Source: Stakelama flava
Lineage (GTDB): Bacteria; Pseudomonadota; Alphaproteobacteria; Sphingomonadales; Sphingomonadaceae
DNA length: 64,000 nucleotides
Direction of reading: 5' to 3'
NCBI RefSeq assembly: GCF_019351405.1
Contig: NZ_JAHWZX010000013.1
Coordinates: forward strand, 1-64,000
A program made the position numbers and the translations under genes. This document shows, in pieces, positions 63,536-64,000 of this stretch (within the stretch, counting starts at the first letter, position 1; each line of letters starts with the position of its first letter). The notes below the pieces were generated by a model, which was not told the origin of the DNA, searched no databases, and was given only the letters and a program-made list of their open reading frames with translations.

Positions 63536-64000
63536 ATGCGTCGCAGAACCTTCATTGCATCCTTGCCTGCCGCCGCGCTGGTGACGCCCGCTGTCGCACG
63601 TGATCGTGCGAGCAAAGCGCCTGGTTCCGCCGATACGAAAAAGCTGGCGGACAGCGATGCGCAAGCGCCGCCAAAATATTGGGCGCAGGGCGAGGACAAG
63701 TTCGTCCGCAACGATGTGCGGGCGGGCGACCGTCCCGTCGGGGCCAGCTTTGCTTCGCGCACGGCCGTGTACGGAACCTCCGGCGCGTGCGGATCGGCGC
63801 ACCCATTCGCAACCCAGGCCGGTATCGACATCCTCAAACGCGGCGGCTCTGCGGTCGATGCCGCTGTCGCGATCAACGCCTGCCTAGGTTTTCTGGAACC
63901 CACGTCCAGCGGCATTGGCGGCGACTGTTTCGCCATGGTGTGGGACCCGAAGGCGAAGAAGCTGGCGGGCCTTGCCGGATCGGGCGGATCGCCCATGGGA
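63536..64000 (+). CDS. ggt: Gamma-glutamyltransferase, N-terminal part (cut by window edge)
   Basis: The frame from ATG 63536 (preceded by AAGGGGGC) stays open to the window end, 155 codons. A Tat-like leader (RRRTFIASLPAAALVTPAVA) is followed by the standard start of gamma-glutamyltranspeptidase: HPFATQAGIDILKRGGSAVD, AAVAINACLGFLEPTSSGIG and GDCFAMVWD. The autocatalytic Thr and the small subunit lie beyond the edge. The enzyme would cleave gamma-glutamyl bonds, as in glutathione, in the periplasm. The link to neighbouring genes is not evident. Confidence 0.88.
   Translation, partial: MRRRTFIASLPAAALVTPAVARDRASKAPGSADTKKLADSDAQAPPKYWAQGEDKFVRNDVRAGDRPVGASFASRTAVYGTSGACGSAHPFATQAGIDILKRGGSAVDAAVAINACLGFLEPTSSGIGGDCFAMVWDPKAKKLAGLAGSGGSPMG

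Overview
The window looks like chromosomal DNA of a GC-rich alphaproteobacterium, most likely a sphingomonad (Sphingomonadales). This rests on the coding style (dense minus-strand operons with ATGA overlaps), two large TonB-dependent receptors, a GH106 alpha-L-rhamnosidase, and a non-phosphorylating L-rhamnose pathway of the type described biochemically in Sphingomonas. No rRNA, tRNA or CRISPR was recognised. The assignment is inferred from protein character only.

Region 1 (about 1-41 kb) is a plant-glycan utilisation island rich in rhamnose, fucose and galactose enzymes. On the minus strand a chain of overlapping genes (17236 down to 4033) encodes a CaiB-type CoA-transferase, a MaoC hydratase, a complete ribose-type sugar ABC importer, a second solute-binding-like protein without a signal peptide, a Gfo/Idh oxidoreductase, an SDR, a GH42 beta-galactosidase, a GH29 alpha-L-fucosidase, L-rhamnose 1-dehydrogenase and a broken lldD. 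Divergently, 17358-23711 carries another leaderless solute-binding-like protein, a second CaiB paralogue and the GH106 rhamnosidase. At 25222-30087 lie L-rhamnonate dehydratase, the FAH-type diketo-acid hydrolase, a keto-deoxy-rhamnonate dehydrogenase (SDR), a lactonase and RhaT. Together with the dehydrogenase at 4483-5253 these make a full route from L-rhamnose to pyruvate and L-lactate. A second block (32010-40237) has another GH42, an SGNH esterase, a GH43-like lipoprotein, a FadR-type GntR regulator and a TonB receptor. A similar AT-rich motif recurs at four promoters here and may be that regulator's operator. The island is eroding: lldD, a GH5-like hydrolase, GH78, GH127, an MFS transporter and several IS630 and IS701 transposases are present only as fragments.

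Region 2 (41.3-50 kb) has two secreted proteins of unknown role (one with an LprI-like C-terminus), a CHASE2-EAL c-di-GMP phosphodiesterase, a FecR-domain secreted protein ending in about 180 residues of Asn-Gly repeat, a divergent TpsB (two-partner secretion) pore, and a DUF2938 membrane protein. No TpsA substrate is visible.

Region 3 (50.2-58.8 kb) is one polarised locus: ECF sigma factor, FecR anti-sigma, STN-type TonB receptor, GH172 (DUF2961), beta-propeller protein and sulfatase. It looks like a cell-surface-signalled system for an unknown, probably sulfated, furanoside-containing glycan.

Region 4 (58.9-64 kb) holds a PaoABC-like molybdenum aldehyde oxidoreductase under a divergent TetR regulator with a palindromic operator, and the beginning of a gamma-glutamyltransferase cut by the window edge.
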